NCBI RefSeq assembly: GCF_000014445.1
Contig: NC_008531.1
Coordinates: forward strand, 1,085,001 to 1,149,000
From: Leuconostoc mesenteroides subsp. mesenteroides ATCC 8293
GTDB lineage: Bacteria > Bacillota > Bacilli > Lactobacillales > Lactobacillaceae
Reading direction: 5' to 3'
DNA: 64,000 nucleotides
Position 1 is the stretch's first letter. The number at the start of each line of letters is the position of its first letter. The notes under the pieces are model-generated. The model ran no database searches. It was not told the origin of the DNA and saw only the letters and a program-made list of their open reading frames with translations. Made by a program: the position numbers and the translations under genes. Shown here one piece after another: positions 15,488-23,606 of this stretch.

Positions 15488-15803
15488 AGTAGTTCTCCTT
15501 GAGTATGTACGCACCAGGCAGAAACTTTTTCCTGTCGGCCCTGCCTGTGATTGGTGTGTTATTTCGTTTTGACGAAGAACATGAGGACACAAGCAGCGCA
15601 GAATACAAGGGTGAGCGTAGCGAATTTACGAAGCCCTTGTATTTTGTGCTAGTGCTTGTTGCTGTGGTATCATCACCACAGCTTACAAGTCACTGGTTGT
15701 GGCACAATGTTTGACTCAAAGCGAAGTGGCACCCAAGAGCTTGGCAGGACTAGCGTAGCGTGTTTGATCCCGCTTGCGGGTCTGGGGAACACGGCAAAAA
15801 ATT
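15488..15803. other. gene-free region rich in inverted repeats
   Basis: No convincing gene. It contains the leader motif AAACTTTTTCCTGTCGGC (15522-15539), a 10-bp inverted repeat AATACAAGGG (15602-15611) / CCCTTGTATT (15634-15643), a second repeat GCTGTGGT/ACCACAGC just downstream, and the GC hairpin CCCGC-TT-GCGGG near 15770. It could hold an origin, a transfer site or regulatory RNA; nothing decides between them. Confidence 0.5.
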
Positions 15804-15911
15804 TTACCGCTCATCATCTTCACGCGCAATCATAATCACACCGACTAGGTAATATAAAATATAGACCAGCATGGCAATTAGCATGAGAAGTTTAAAAACG
15901 AATACACCCAT
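15804..15911 (-). CDS. 35-residue single-helix membrane peptide
   Basis: ATG 15911 is preceded by AGGAG at the right distance. The peptide begins MGVFVFKLLMLIAML, has one transmembrane helix (about residues 5-29) and ends with the acidic/basic tail AREDDER. It lies between other small minus-strand plasmid genes. It could be a small accessory membrane peptide or a toxin-like peptide; no family recognised. Confidence 0.55.
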   Translation of the reverse strand: MGVFVFKLLMLIAMLVYILYYLVGVIMIAREDDER

Positions 15912-15933
15912 AAACACACACTCCTATCTGTGA

Positions 15934-16152
15934 TTAAAATTCCTCGTAGTCCGTTGTCTCTTGTTTGTACTCCGCACTGATTTCACGTAAATCTAAATCA
16001 TCTGCTCCTAAAATCACTTTTTCATCAAAATAGTGACGTTTACCAATTTCAACAGCTTGTATCAGCTTCTGCTCATCTGTGAGTGTATCAGGGACATTAA
16101 CTGCCACTGTTCTAACCAATGTTTCCATAAATTTAACGTTGACGATTGCCAT
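15934..16152 (-). CDS. DpnD/PcfM-like small protein
   Basis: 72 residues. The pattern VKFMETLVRTVAVNVPD...AVEIGKRHYFDEKVILGADDLDL resembles the DpnD/PcfM family found on Gram-positive conjugative elements, function unknown. The ribosome site AAGGAG precedes ATG 16152. It is preceded on the same strand by a broken small gene and sits in an operon-like row of short plasmid genes. Confidence 0.6.
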   Translation of the reverse strand: MAIVNVKFMETLVRTVAVNVPDTLTDEQKLIQAVEIGKRHYFDEKVILGADDLDLREISAEYKQETTDYEEF

Positions 16153-16162
16153 ATTATTCTCC

Positions 16163-16375
16163 TTAAATTGTGGTTCTTAGGGTAACGTGTTTACCCTCAG
16201 CCAATTCTTCCGTGATAAATGCACTTAATCGCAGTGCTTCATCATCTGATAAATCTATTTCACCTGAGTCATTGCTAGTGGACTCACTGACGTGAATTTA
16301 ACTACCGCCCATAGGAAATTCAGTAGACCATGAAAAGTAACGTATGGCTATCTTTTCAATCACTTCATCATTCAT
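16163..16375 (-). pseudogene. small gene interrupted by an in-frame stop
   Basis: From ATG 16375 (behind CAGGAG) the frame reads MNDEVIEKIAIRYFSW... to a TAA at codon 26 (16298-16300), then stays open in the same frame to 16163, including DLSDDEALRLSAFITEELAEG. A single nonsense change would explain this. The start overlaps the stop of the upstream gene by 8 nt, as in an intact operon. A sequencing error is the other explanation. Confidence 0.6.
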
Positions 16376-16811
16376 TGTTATTAGTCTCCTGTTGGTTTTG
16401 CGTGTAATAGGTGAGTCCGTTTTCTTCAACTTGATTGAACATTTGGATAAAGTCCTTATCAAGGATATTTTTCTTTTTGTTCAATTCAAATTGTGACCAA
16501 GTAAATTCCATTGCTTGATATTGACTAGGGGTAAGACTGCTCGGCTTTACTTTGGTATCAAGGCAGAGCATAGCTTGATAAAACAACTTTGGGCTTTCTT
16601 TTTGCAAGGCTTGTAAAGTGTTAAAAATGGTGTTGACTAATGAGATACTAACATTGGCTTCAACCATTTCTTCAAAGCCTTTACTTAATTGCGCTTTATA
16701 GTGATTAGTTGGCACTTTGGTCTCATTGAACAAATAAGTCATATCAGCGATTGATTGTGCCATTTTGGCGATTGGTAATTTGCTAAAGTCATCATAGAAT
16801 TGCTTTGTCAT
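16368..16811 (-). CDS. hypothetical protein
   Basis: 147 residues, soluble and probably all-helical, starting MTKQFYDDFSKL behind GGAG (16818 region). It contains several helical stretches (KGFEEMVEANVSISLVNTIF) and a basic KKKN patch. It overlaps the upstream gene by 20 nt and the downstream broken gene by 8 nt. No recognised domain; typical of small accessory genes next to plasmid transfer regions. Confidence 0.65.
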   Translation of the reverse strand: MTKQFYDDFSKLPIAKMAQSIADMTYLFNETKVPTNHYKAQLSKGFEEMVEANVSISLVNTIFNTLQALQKESPKLFYQAMLCLDTKVKPSSLTPSQYQAMEFTWSQFELNKKKNILDKDFIQMFNQVEENGLTYYTQNQQETNNNE

Positions 16812-17031
16812 TATTTTTCTCCAGTTCATCAACATTGACTAATTTAATATTGTTGCTGTATTGGGTGGCTAAAAAGGCAAACGTGTCTTTCAAAATATAA
16901 TCTGTAGAACGATTAACGCCATAGATTTGTAAATAAATTGGGTAGCCATGCGTGAGAACAACTTGCTTATCAGTTGAGGCATAACGTACGGTATGACCGC
17001 TGTTGCGAATGAGTTGATAATAAACTTCCAT
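16792..17031 (-). CDS. hypothetical protein
   Basis: 79 residues starting MEVYYQLIRNSGHTVRY, with GAAAGG upstream. The open frame continues beyond this start, but the extra part crosses the leader motif at 17049-17067. Mixed alpha/beta with no membrane segment; unrecognised. First gene of the minus-strand row that runs to 15804. Confidence 0.6.
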   Translation of the reverse strand: MEVYYQLIRNSGHTVRYASTDKQVVLTHGYPIYLQIYGVNRSTDYILKDTFAFLATQYSNNIKLVNVDELEKNNDKAIL

Positions 17032-17048
17032 AAGAAATAAACCTTTCC

Positions 17049-17067
17049 AAAACTTTTTCCTGTTGGC
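17049..17067 (-). repeat. leader motif, second copy
   Basis: AAACTTTTTCCTGTTGGC on the plus strand is the same 18-mer (one difference) as at 15522-15539. Read on the minus strand, both copies lie 18-35 nt upstream of the first start codon of a small-gene operon, suggesting a shared leader or regulatory element. Confidence 0.5.
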
Positions 17068-17121
17068 AATCGCTCCAATTGAGCTGGTTACATCGTGACG
17101 GGTAACAATTGGCATGATAAC

Positions 17122-17173
17122 CAAAGAAACACAAGGATTGCGCAGCAACTTGCCACGTCCTTGTGTTTCTTTG
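17122..17173. repeat. 16-bp perfect inverted repeat
   Basis: CAAAGAAACACAAGGA (17122-17137) and TCCTTGTGTTTCTTTG (17158-17173) with a 20-nt loop. The core ACAAGG/CCTTGT is shared with the repeat at 15602-15643, and both lie at the same side of the shared 18-nt leader motif. Confidence 0.75.
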
Positions 17174-17282
17174 TAGAGAGTGTTTGGCGCTTACGCCTTA
17201 CAGACTCTTTATCATGCGATTGTGAAAACGGCACAGAGCAAACAGAACAATTTGGTGCGATGCGAACGGAAGTGAGCCTTTT

Positions 17283-17334
17283 GACCCCCAATTAACTTTA
17301 CTGGTGTGGTATTAACCACGCCTGTCAAGTTAAT
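17283..17334. repeat. 52-nt hairpin repeat, copy A
   Basis: Direct repeat of 18526-18577 with about five differences. It folds as a near-complete hairpin: ATTAACTTTAC, then GGTGTGGT, a 4-nt loop, ACCACGCC and GTCAAGTTAAT. It is preceded by GCCTTTTGACCCCC. From 17335 to 17665 I see no reliable gene. Confidence 0.75.
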
Positions 17335-17665
17335 GTTCAGGGGGACTGGGGGAAGGACTATGATTAAAAATAGTCATTTTTTTTTGAGAAATTGACTGAG
17401 CAATAGCGTCAAGCACTGTATCAATTGACACACTCGCTGAAATCCAAACATCCATTGGTTCGTTTATAAATTTTTGTATTCGTAACCATTTGACATGTGG
17501 ACAAAGCAACGCAAAAAAATAACCCAACTTATTGACTTCAGAACATTGATAGTGTCTATAATATAAAGGGTATTGTTGCAATTAAAATGAAAAAATATCA
17601 TTGGAAGAGTGCCTTCATCACTGAATTTAATATTGGCATGAGAACAGAGTAGTTAGGTGGAAATA

Positions 17666-18259
17666 ATGGTTAATTTGTCATTACAAGGTTCTATGGCTGT
17701 GGGGAAAACTACTGCCTTAAGGCTTATTGAAAAACATGATTCTACAATTCATATTAGTCATGAAAAAAATAAACAGGTTGTTGATGAAATCAGGAATAGA
17801 AAATTAGACAAAAATAGATACAACGACTATATAGAAATACAAAGATTATTTATTTTAAACGAGGTTAAAAGATATCAATTGGCTTCTCAATATAATTGTT
17901 CCATAATGGATTTTGGAGCAGAAGAGATTGAATTCTACACGTTAAATTATCCAAAAGCAATCGGAATTGATTGGGAAGTAGCTAAACCTTTAGAAACAGA
18001 GCTACAACTTTTAAAAAGATGTTTCCCGAAAAGAATTCTTTACTTAAATGCTGCAAACGAAACATTAGTAGAACGAAAAAAAAGAGATATCTCAAGAAAC
18101 AGAGAATTTTTTGATTTCTATGTTCAAAAATTATTACCCTTAAAGCGAGAATGGTTTTTTAATCAGGATGTTGTTGATGTTATAGAAGTCGATAGTAAAT
18201 CAGAGAGAGAAGTAAGTGATTCCGTTTATGAATGGATTGGTATCCAAATGAATAAATAG
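17666..18259 (+). CDS. P-loop kinase-like protein
   Basis: 197 residues. The Walker A motif GSMAVGKTT (residues 8-16) is at the extreme N-terminus, followed by an alpha/beta core and RILYLNAANETLVERKKRDISRNREFF, which resembles the LID/Arg-rich region of nucleoside, nucleotide or dephospho-CoA-type kinases. The substrate is unknown. It is more AT-rich than the conjugation genes around it and stands alone between two copies of the 52-nt hairpin, so it looks like inserted cargo. The start ATG 17666 follows AGGTGG. The 18301-18342 inverted repeat probably terminates it. Confidence 0.7.
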   Translation: MVNLSLQGSMAVGKTTALRLIEKHDSTIHISHEKNKQVVDEIRNRKLDKNRYNDYIEIQRLFILNEVKRYQLASQYNCSIMDFGAEEIEFYTLNYPKAIGIDWEVAKPLETELQLLKRCFPKRILYLNAANETLVERKKRDISRNREFFDFYVQKLLPLKREWFFNQDVVDVIEVDSKSEREVSDSVYEWIGIQMNK

Positions 18260-18300
18260 CGACTGTCATTTGTTCCGATACTAAAAAGATCAACTACATT

Positions 18301-18342
18301 AAAGGTGAAGATTATTCTCGATGGAGATAAATTTTCACCTTT
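18301..18342 (+). terminator. inverted repeat after the P-loop kinase gene
   Basis: AAAGGTGAA / TTCACCTTT, 9 bp, loop 24 nt. The T-run is short, so this is only a probable terminator. 18343-18472 has no recognised feature. Confidence 0.45.
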
Positions 18343-18472
18343 TGAGATTTACTTTAACATTTGAAGGATGCAACATATTTAACCCCTAGATTTTTTTAGC
18401 TTTTTAGCTTGTTAGAGTTTTGGTAGTCACAAAAGCAAGAATGGATGGTGCATAACAGCCAGCAGGCAGGAA

Positions 18473-18524
18473 AGCCATCACATTTAAACGGTTTGGAAAT
18501 CGTTTAAATGTGATGGCTTTTTTT
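18473..18524 (+). terminator. strong intrinsic terminator
   Basis: AGCCATCACATTTAAACG pairs with CGTTTAAATGTGATGGCT (18 bp) around an 8-nt loop, followed by T7. It isolates the transfer operon that starts downstream. Confidence 0.9.
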
Positions 18525-18525
18525 G

Positions 18526-18577
18526 AACCCCCAATTAACTTTACGGGTGTGGTATCAACCATGCCTGTAAAGTTAAT
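18526..18577. repeat. 52-nt hairpin repeat, copy B (oriT/ssi candidate)
   Basis: Perfect 11-bp arms ATTAACTTTAC (18534-18544) and GTAAAGTTAAT (18567-18577) enclose GGTGTGGT-ATCA-ACCATGCC, so nearly all 44 nt pair. It lies between a strong terminator and the first transfer promoter, the usual place for oriT in Gram-positive transfer modules. No nic site can be assigned. Confidence 0.7.
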
Positions 18578-18611
18578 TTTTTTTTTTGTGGGCTGGAGGA
18601 ATTTGTGTTGT

Positions 18612-18662
18612 CTCAGGAAAAACCATTTACTTTTATGAGGTTATTTAAAAGGTTGGTATATT
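18612..18662 (+). promoter_or_regulatory. transfer-operon promoter, copy 1 of 3
   Basis: Conserved CTCAGGAAAAACCATTTAC followed by TTTTATGA (18612-18638), then exactly 18 nt and the -10 TATATT (18657-18662). The same layout recurs at 30671 and 37618. There is no proper -35, so an activator binding the conserved block is likely (inference). Confidence 0.75.
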
Positions 18663-18694
18663 GACCCTATATTAAACAAAAAGGGAGCTACAAA

Positions 18695-18961
18695 ATGGCT
18701 AAAAAAACGATTGACCAACAAATTAAAGAAAAGCAAACACGTTTGGATGAACTAGATTTACAGGCAAAAGCAATTCAAGACGAAAAGCGCGCGATTAAAA
18801 AAGACATCAAACAACTTAATGATTCCCTGGTGGCTGAATTGGGAAGGTCACTGTTAGCCAAAATGAATTTGGAAACAGATGACATTGACCAGGCATTTGC
18901 TGAATTGAATCACTTGCCAATTGACAAACAAGTTGGAGGACAAGCCCATGGCGATCAGTAA
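18695..18961 (+). CDS. small coiled-coil protein, first gene of transfer operon A
   Basis: 88 residues. Residues 1-45 (MAKKTIDQQIKEKQTRLDEL...) form a strongly predicted coiled coil, and the C-terminal half has ETDDIDQAFAELNHLP. The RBS is AAAGGGAG. It overlaps the next gene by 14 nt. Small coiled-coil proteins at the head of Gram-positive transfer operons are often accessory DNA-transfer factors, but I cannot assign a family. Confidence 0.75.
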   Translation: MAKKTIDQQIKEKQTRLDELDLQAKAIQDEKRAIKKDIKQLNDSLVAELGRSLLAKMNLETDDIDQAFAELNHLPIDKQVGGQAHGDQ

Positions 18962-21215
18962 GGAAGAACGTTCGCAACTCAAGCTGTTACCAATTCGTGG
19001 CTATTGCGATTGGAAGGGTATTCCATACACGACGGACACTCCCACTGAGTTACGTATGGTTGATCATGACAGTTTAGTTGTTAGAACAAAATTAAACCGC
19101 TTTGTCTGGAACTCAACTGGCGTTAAAGGTGACTTGGTTGATTTCATTCACTACTACGAATTAGGCAAATCAGACGGGGACAGTAAAGGTGCCGCTATTA
19201 AAAATCAACTGGCCTACGCGCGCTTTGTCAAAGGTGAAAATATTGATGTCTCTAAACTTTATGAAGACAGCACGCCTCGTTACAAGTTTGATTATGATAA
19301 AGTCTTCAAAACCCAGGAAACAAACGTGGCTAAAGATTATTTAGTTAATCAACGCAAGCTCAATCCACAGTTCGTTGACAATTTATTGAAAAGTGGCGCA
19401 GTGGTGCAAGGTAGCCGTTACCGTGAAGGTGATAAGCTGCATCAAAACCCCGTCATCTTCCCCTGGAAGGATGTGAATGGCAAAATTGTGGGCGCTGATC
19501 GTCAAGGGACTGAACAAGACTTTGAACATTACAAAAAACGTGGCACATCCAAAAAAATCTTTGCTGGCAGTGGTACCTCAACGGGATATAACCTCTCATT
19601 TGGATCAGGCGACAAAACATTAATTTTATTTGAAAGTCCAATTGACTTATTGAGTTATGCGCAACAAAATCATCAAGATATGGTGAAAAGTAACGCCACA
19701 CTATTGTCTGTGTCTGGTACTGATGCCAAACGTGGCTTGCAATATTTGAATGATGCGGTTGCTGCCAAGCGAGCCAAATTCAATAAGATTATTGTGGCTT
19801 TTGACAACGATGTCGCAGGGTTTAAAGCCGCTGATTACTTTGATCGTTTTAGTTTTAAAAATCCAATTACTGGTGAAGCGATTGAAGCAGGGCGTCATAT
19901 TCCCTTACAAGGCAAAGATTGGAACGAACAATTGAAAGCAGGTGTTACAGGGCGGCGCGTTATGAGTATGACGGATAATGCTAATCGCTTAGATGCCTTA
20001 GAAAAACTTGCAGTGCAAGAGACACAAACAGGCAAACCAGATTATGTGGATGTCAAAATGAGTACCATTCAACCTGTTAAGCCAGCAGTTGACGAAAAAA
20101 CACCTAAAAAGAGTAAAGAACGTCGTTCCAAAGCTGATCGTCGTAAGGAAAATGCTTTGAAGAATAAGCAGATAATTCAAGAGGCAATGGGAAAGGTGGC
20201 CAAGTACCAACAAGATCCCGCTGAACTTAAAAAGCTCCTTGACTTTACCGCGACTGGCTTAAATTATTCGGCTCGTAATTCAATGTTGATTCAACTACAA
20301 AATCCAAAAGCCACCTTGTTAAAAGGCTACAAACAATGGTCTGCTGATGGCATTCAAGTCAATAAAGGTGAGAAGGGCATCAAAATATTTGGTGCCCCAA
20401 CAAACTTAAAGACGATTATTGCTGAAAATGGCGAAAAAATACGCTGGTCTGATGCAACGCCAGAGCAAAAGCAATTAGCTAATAACAAGCAATTGGAAGT
20501 CCGCAGTGTGAAACATTATCCAGTCGAAACGGTGTTTGATGTTCGGCAAACTAATGCCACTGCTGCGCAGTTGCCCAGCATGCTACCCAATCGTCCCATT
20601 GACTTAGCAACGGATAAAAGCCCAAAACATTTGGATGCGGCCTATAAAACGTTGTTGAAGTTCGCCGACAAACTTAAAGTGCCCGTCATTGACCAAGGTG
20701 TAGATGAACAAATTGCCAAGCGGCCAATGACCTGGCAGGGACAAGCAAAAGGGGCCTTTGTTCAATCAAAAACCAATAAGGATGAAAAATATATCCTATT
20801 GCGCAGTGATCTTACCCCAACCGATAAAATCCACACCTTAGCATACGAAATAGCGCACGCGCAGCTTCATTCTTTGCAGAGTCAAAATAATTGGCCCACA
20901 GCCATTAAAGAAACGCAGGCAGAGTTATCCAGCTATGTGATTACTAAAAACCTAGGCATTGAGCCTGGTGAGAAAAGCGTTGATTATATTGCGGGTTGGT
21001 CGAAGAATTTAAAGGCGCTAGAGGGTCAAAATACTGGCAAAATCATTAGTCAAGCACTCAAAGCTAGTACGGATGTTACTCAGTATCTATCGGATAACTT
21101 GAGCAACGGTGAAGTCCGTCAACCAAAAACAACAAAATTGCTTAAGCCTGATAAGTTAGCGGTTGTTGAACAAAACTATCAGGCCATTAATCAAACAAGT
21201 ACACGACACATGTAA
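18948..21215 (+). CDS. LtrC-like Toprim/ArdC protein of the conjugation region
   Basis: 755 residues, start ATG 18948 behind GGAGG. Residues 8-80 resemble the DUF3991 zinc-ribbon-like primase N-terminus. A Toprim domain follows, with Glu229 (LFESPID) and Asp286/Asp288 (AFDNDVAG). A basic linker leads to an ArdC-like ssDNA-binding domain (about 410-490, NYSARNSMLIQLQNP), and an ImmA/IrrE-like region follows (about 600-690). The metallopeptidase motif reads LAYEIAHAQLH: Tyr633 replaces the first His of HExxH, so protease activity is doubtful. Likely role: protecting or priming the single strand during transfer (inference from the LtrC/ArdC families). Confidence 0.8.
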   Translation: MAISKEERSQLKLLPIRGYCDWKGIPYTTDTPTELRMVDHDSLVVRTKLNRFVWNSTGVKGDLVDFIHYYELGKSDGDSKGAAIKNQLAYARFVKGENIDVSKLYEDSTPRYKFDYDKVFKTQETNVAKDYLVNQRKLNPQFVDNLLKSGAVVQGSRYREGDKLHQNPVIFPWKDVNGKIVGADRQGTEQDFEHYKKRGTSKKIFAGSGTSTGYNLSFGSGDKTLILFESPIDLLSYAQQNHQDMVKSNATLLSVSGTDAKRGLQYLNDAVAAKRAKFNKIIVAFDNDVAGFKAADYFDRFSFKNPITGEAIEAGRHIPLQGKDWNEQLKAGVTGRRVMSMTDNANRLDALEKLAVQETQTGKPDYVDVKMSTIQPVKPAVDEKTPKKSKERRSKADRRKENALKNKQIIQEAMGKVAKYQQDPAELKKLLDFTATGLNYSARNSMLIQLQNPKATLLKGYKQWSADGIQVNKGEKGIKIFGAPTNLKTIIAENGEKIRWSDATPEQKQLANNKQLEVRSVKHYPVETVFDVRQTNATAAQLPSMLPNRPIDLATDKSPKHLDAAYKTLLKFADKLKVPVIDQGVDEQIAKRPMTWQGQAKGAFVQSKTNKDEKYILLRSDLTPTDKIHTLAYEIAHAQLHSLQSQNNWPTAIKETQAELSSYVITKNLGIEPGEKSVDYIAGWSKNLKALEGQNTGKIISQALKASTDVTQYLSDNLSNGEVRQPKTTKLLKPDKLAVVEQNYQAINQTSTRHM

Positions 21216-21228
21216 AAGGAGCAAACAC

Positions 21229-21711
21229 ATGTCACAAGAAAACATTCAAGAAGTTACAGGCTTTATCACAGGCATTACAAAGTCTGCGGAAGTTAATATT
21301 TTATCCTTCCAGGAAAAGGGTCAACCAGGTGCCATTGCATTGACAATTGAAACCAGACGCTACCACGAATTATTCCCAGCAGGCGATCCAATTTTAGGCA
21401 TTGAAATGGTGGCCGTATTACAACAAGTTGGCAAGAAACTACAAGTGGTGTCAATTTATGATCCCGAAGGTGATTGTATTGCCGCTGATGAAGTGCCAGA
21501 ACTTGGCCTATTGAATCATCAATTAGATGATGTCAAAAACACTGATGTCTACACAAGTTTACCCGCTGATCGTCAAAAAGCAGTTGATCACATTGATGCG
21601 AGTACAAGCGAATTAGAAGAATTAGCCAGAGAACATGATGCTGCCAATCAAGTCCCTGAAAGCAATACGAATTATGGTGATCCCGTCACCGACCAGGGAG
21701 GGAATGAATGA
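21229..21711 (+). CDS. conjugation-region hypothetical protein
   Basis: 160 residues, soluble and acidic. The N-terminal two-thirds (ENIQEVTGFITGITKSAEVNIL...) looks like a small beta-rich, possibly OB-like fold; the C-terminal third is charged and probably disordered. Start ATG 21229 behind AAAGGAG; overlaps the AAA+ gene by 4 nt (ATGA). An OB-type single-strand-binding role is possible but not shown. Confidence 0.7.
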   Translation: MSQENIQEVTGFITGITKSAEVNILSFQEKGQPGAIALTIETRRYHELFPAGDPILGIEMVAVLQQVGKKLQVVSIYDPEGDCIAADEVPELGLLNHQLDDVKNTDVYTSLPADRQKAVDHIDASTSELEELAREHDAANQVPESNTNYGDPVTDQGGNE

Positions 21712-23606
21712 TTGAATTAAAACAAAACAATACCACACCTTACCTTGATCGCTATACAACAGACATTAGCGCCAAAGTGATGTCTGCTCCAGAAAAATAT
21801 CATGCCTACGAACGTGAAAGCATTACACGTCGTATCATGGTCTCTCTGATGAAACAAATTCAAAATGCGCCTTTATTAGTTGGGTTACCTGGCGTTGGTA
21901 AAACAGCTATTGTAGAGGATTTGGCACGTCAATTGTTAAGTACCTCAGTTTCTTCCCTCAAAGGCAAGCACTTAGTTCAAATTAGTTTGGCCAACTTGAT
22001 GAAAAGCAGCGATGGTGAGTCATTTGCGCATAAGTTTCAAGCGATTATTGATGAATTGATTGCTAATAAAGATACTGTGATTGCTTTTATTGATGAAATT
22101 CATCAAATTGTTGGCACTGGTGCTGAAACATCAGGTAGTTCATTGGATGCGGGTAATATTATTAAACCAGCCCTGAGTCGTGATGATCTCCAAATTATTG
22201 GGGCGACGACTACGAAAGAATTTCACGAATATGTGGCGCGTGATGGTGCACTGATGCGGCGATTTGATTTGATTGAAGTGCCAGAATTAAGCTTTGAACA
22301 AACGAAAAACGTTTTATCTAAAGTCGCCTTACAACTCAATAACGGTATTGAAGTGCCAGAAACAGTACAAGACAGAATTATGGCACTATCACAACGCTAT
22401 ATCACTGACCGTTACTTTCCTGAAAAGGCAATTATGTTGCTGGATGGTGCGTTAAGTGTAGCACGCCTAGATAATCGACCAACACTGTCAAATCAAGACG
22501 TAGCTACGATTATCCATGATGATTATCATGTGCCTGAATATGTCATTAATCAAACGACTGATGAACGATTATTGAACTTGTTACCAAGACTCAAAAGCCA
22601 GGTGATTGGTCAAGACACAGCCTTAGAAAAAGTTGCGATGAAACTGACTAATCGTGAGGCAGGACTAGCCGACACTTCAAAGCCTGAGTCATTTCTCTTT
22701 ATGGGTCCAACTGGTGTTGGTAAAACTGAGACAGCTAAGCAACTAGCGCTAAATCTATTTGGTAATAAACAGAACTTTATTCGATTTGATATGTCTGAGT
22801 TCAAGTTTGCAGGGACTAGCCTAGAAAGATTTAAAGATCAGCTCACAACTAGAGTCAGGCACACACCTTACGCCGTATTATTGTTGGATGAAATTGAAAA
22901 GGCTGATCCAGAAGTCATGGATTTACTTTTGCAGGTCTTAGATGATGGTCGTTTGAGTGATGAATATGGTCGTGTCATTAATTTTAAAGACTTAATCATT
23001 GTCATGACAACTAACTCAGGGGCAACAGCAGTGATGAATCGTGATGCCAAATCAGATGCTGTTAAAGAAGACAAAAAGCGTCAAGCAAACTTTGAAGAAC
23101 AACTCGAAATTGCCTTGCAAAGTGATGGTTACCGTCCTGAGTTTATCGCTAGAATTGGTGCCATTATTGTCTTTGATGTCTTAAAGATGGCGGATATGGT
23201 GCGAATTGTTGAATTGAAGTTGTCACGACTCAATCAAAAAGCACAAGAGAGTGGTTTCAATATTGTTTTTGACACACAAGAGGTGGCACGCTATATCCCA
23301 TCATTTGACCTGGGCTTTGAGTATCTAAATGGTACACAGGAAGTCAGCTCACCAATTGCCAACTACATCGCAGACGTTGGTTATAAACCGTCTCGAGGAG
23401 TCAGACCAATTGATGACACGATTGCTACGTATGTGAGTGATCCAGTGTCTGCCGCAATTATCCAAAAGCGACAAGGACTAGGACAGGACTTTGATACTTT
23501 CATCTTTAGAGCCATTGGTAATCCACCATCTTTGACAAGTCCTTATGGTGAATGGCAAGTCGTGGTTTCCACAGCTAAGGAGGCAGCAGACAATGAAGCT
23601 ATTTAA
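21708..23606 (+). CDS. Clp-type double AAA+ ATPase in the transfer operon
   Basis: 632 residues with two AAA+ modules as in ClpA/ClpB/ClpC: Walker A1 GLPGVGKT (about 62-69), Walker B1 AFIDEIHQ (about 126-133), Walker A2 GPTGVGKT (about 332-339), Walker B2 LLLDEIEKA (about 392-400), sensor MTTNSG, and a C-terminal ClpB-D2 small domain. The Clp N-domain and any obvious long middle coiled coil are missing. Such proteins unfold or remodel substrates. It overlaps the VirD4/TrsK-like gene by 14 nt, so the two are translated together and may act on the same complex (inference). Confidence 0.85.
   Translation: MIELKQNNTTPYLDRYTTDISAKVMSAPEKYHAYERESITRRIMVSLMKQIQNAPLLVGLPGVGKTAIVEDLARQLLSTSVSSLKGKHLVQISLANLMKSSDGESFAHKFQAIIDELIANKDTVIAFIDEIHQIVGTGAETSGSSLDAGNIIKPALSRDDLQIIGATTTKEFHEYVARDGALMRRFDLIEVPELSFEQTKNVLSKVALQLNNGIEVPETVQDRIMALSQRYITDRYFPEKAIMLLDGALSVARLDNRPTLSNQDVATIIHDDYHVPEYVINQTTDERLLNLLPRLKSQVIGQDTALEKVAMKLTNREAGLADTSKPESFLFMGPTGVGKTETAKQLALNLFGNKQNFIRFDMSEFKFAGTSLERFKDQLTTRVRHTPYAVLLLDEIEKADPEVMDLLLQVLDDGRLSDEYGRVINFKDLIIVMTTNSGATAVMNRDAKSDAVKEDKKRQANFEEQLEIALQSDGYRPEFIARIGAIIVFDVLKMADMVRIVELKLSRLNQKAQESGFNIVFDTQEVARYIPSFDLGFEYLNGTQEVSSPIANYIADVGYKPSRGVRPIDDTIATYVSDPVSAAIIQKRQGLGQDFDTFIFRAIGNPPSLTSPYGEWQVVVSTAKEAADNEAI

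Noticed and set aside
17180..17200. nic-like sequence around GGCGCTTACGCC
   Set aside because: Resemblance to known MOB nic sites is too short to be meaningful without a relaxase.
17330..17581. Possible 83-residue minus-strand gene
   Set aside because: TTG start without a ribosome site, no recognisable motif, Pro/Ser low-complexity tail, and an end next to the hairpin repeat; treated as non-coding.
15488..18600. CRISPR-like repeats
   Set aside because: Repeats are two-copy inverted or direct elements with no regular spacers.
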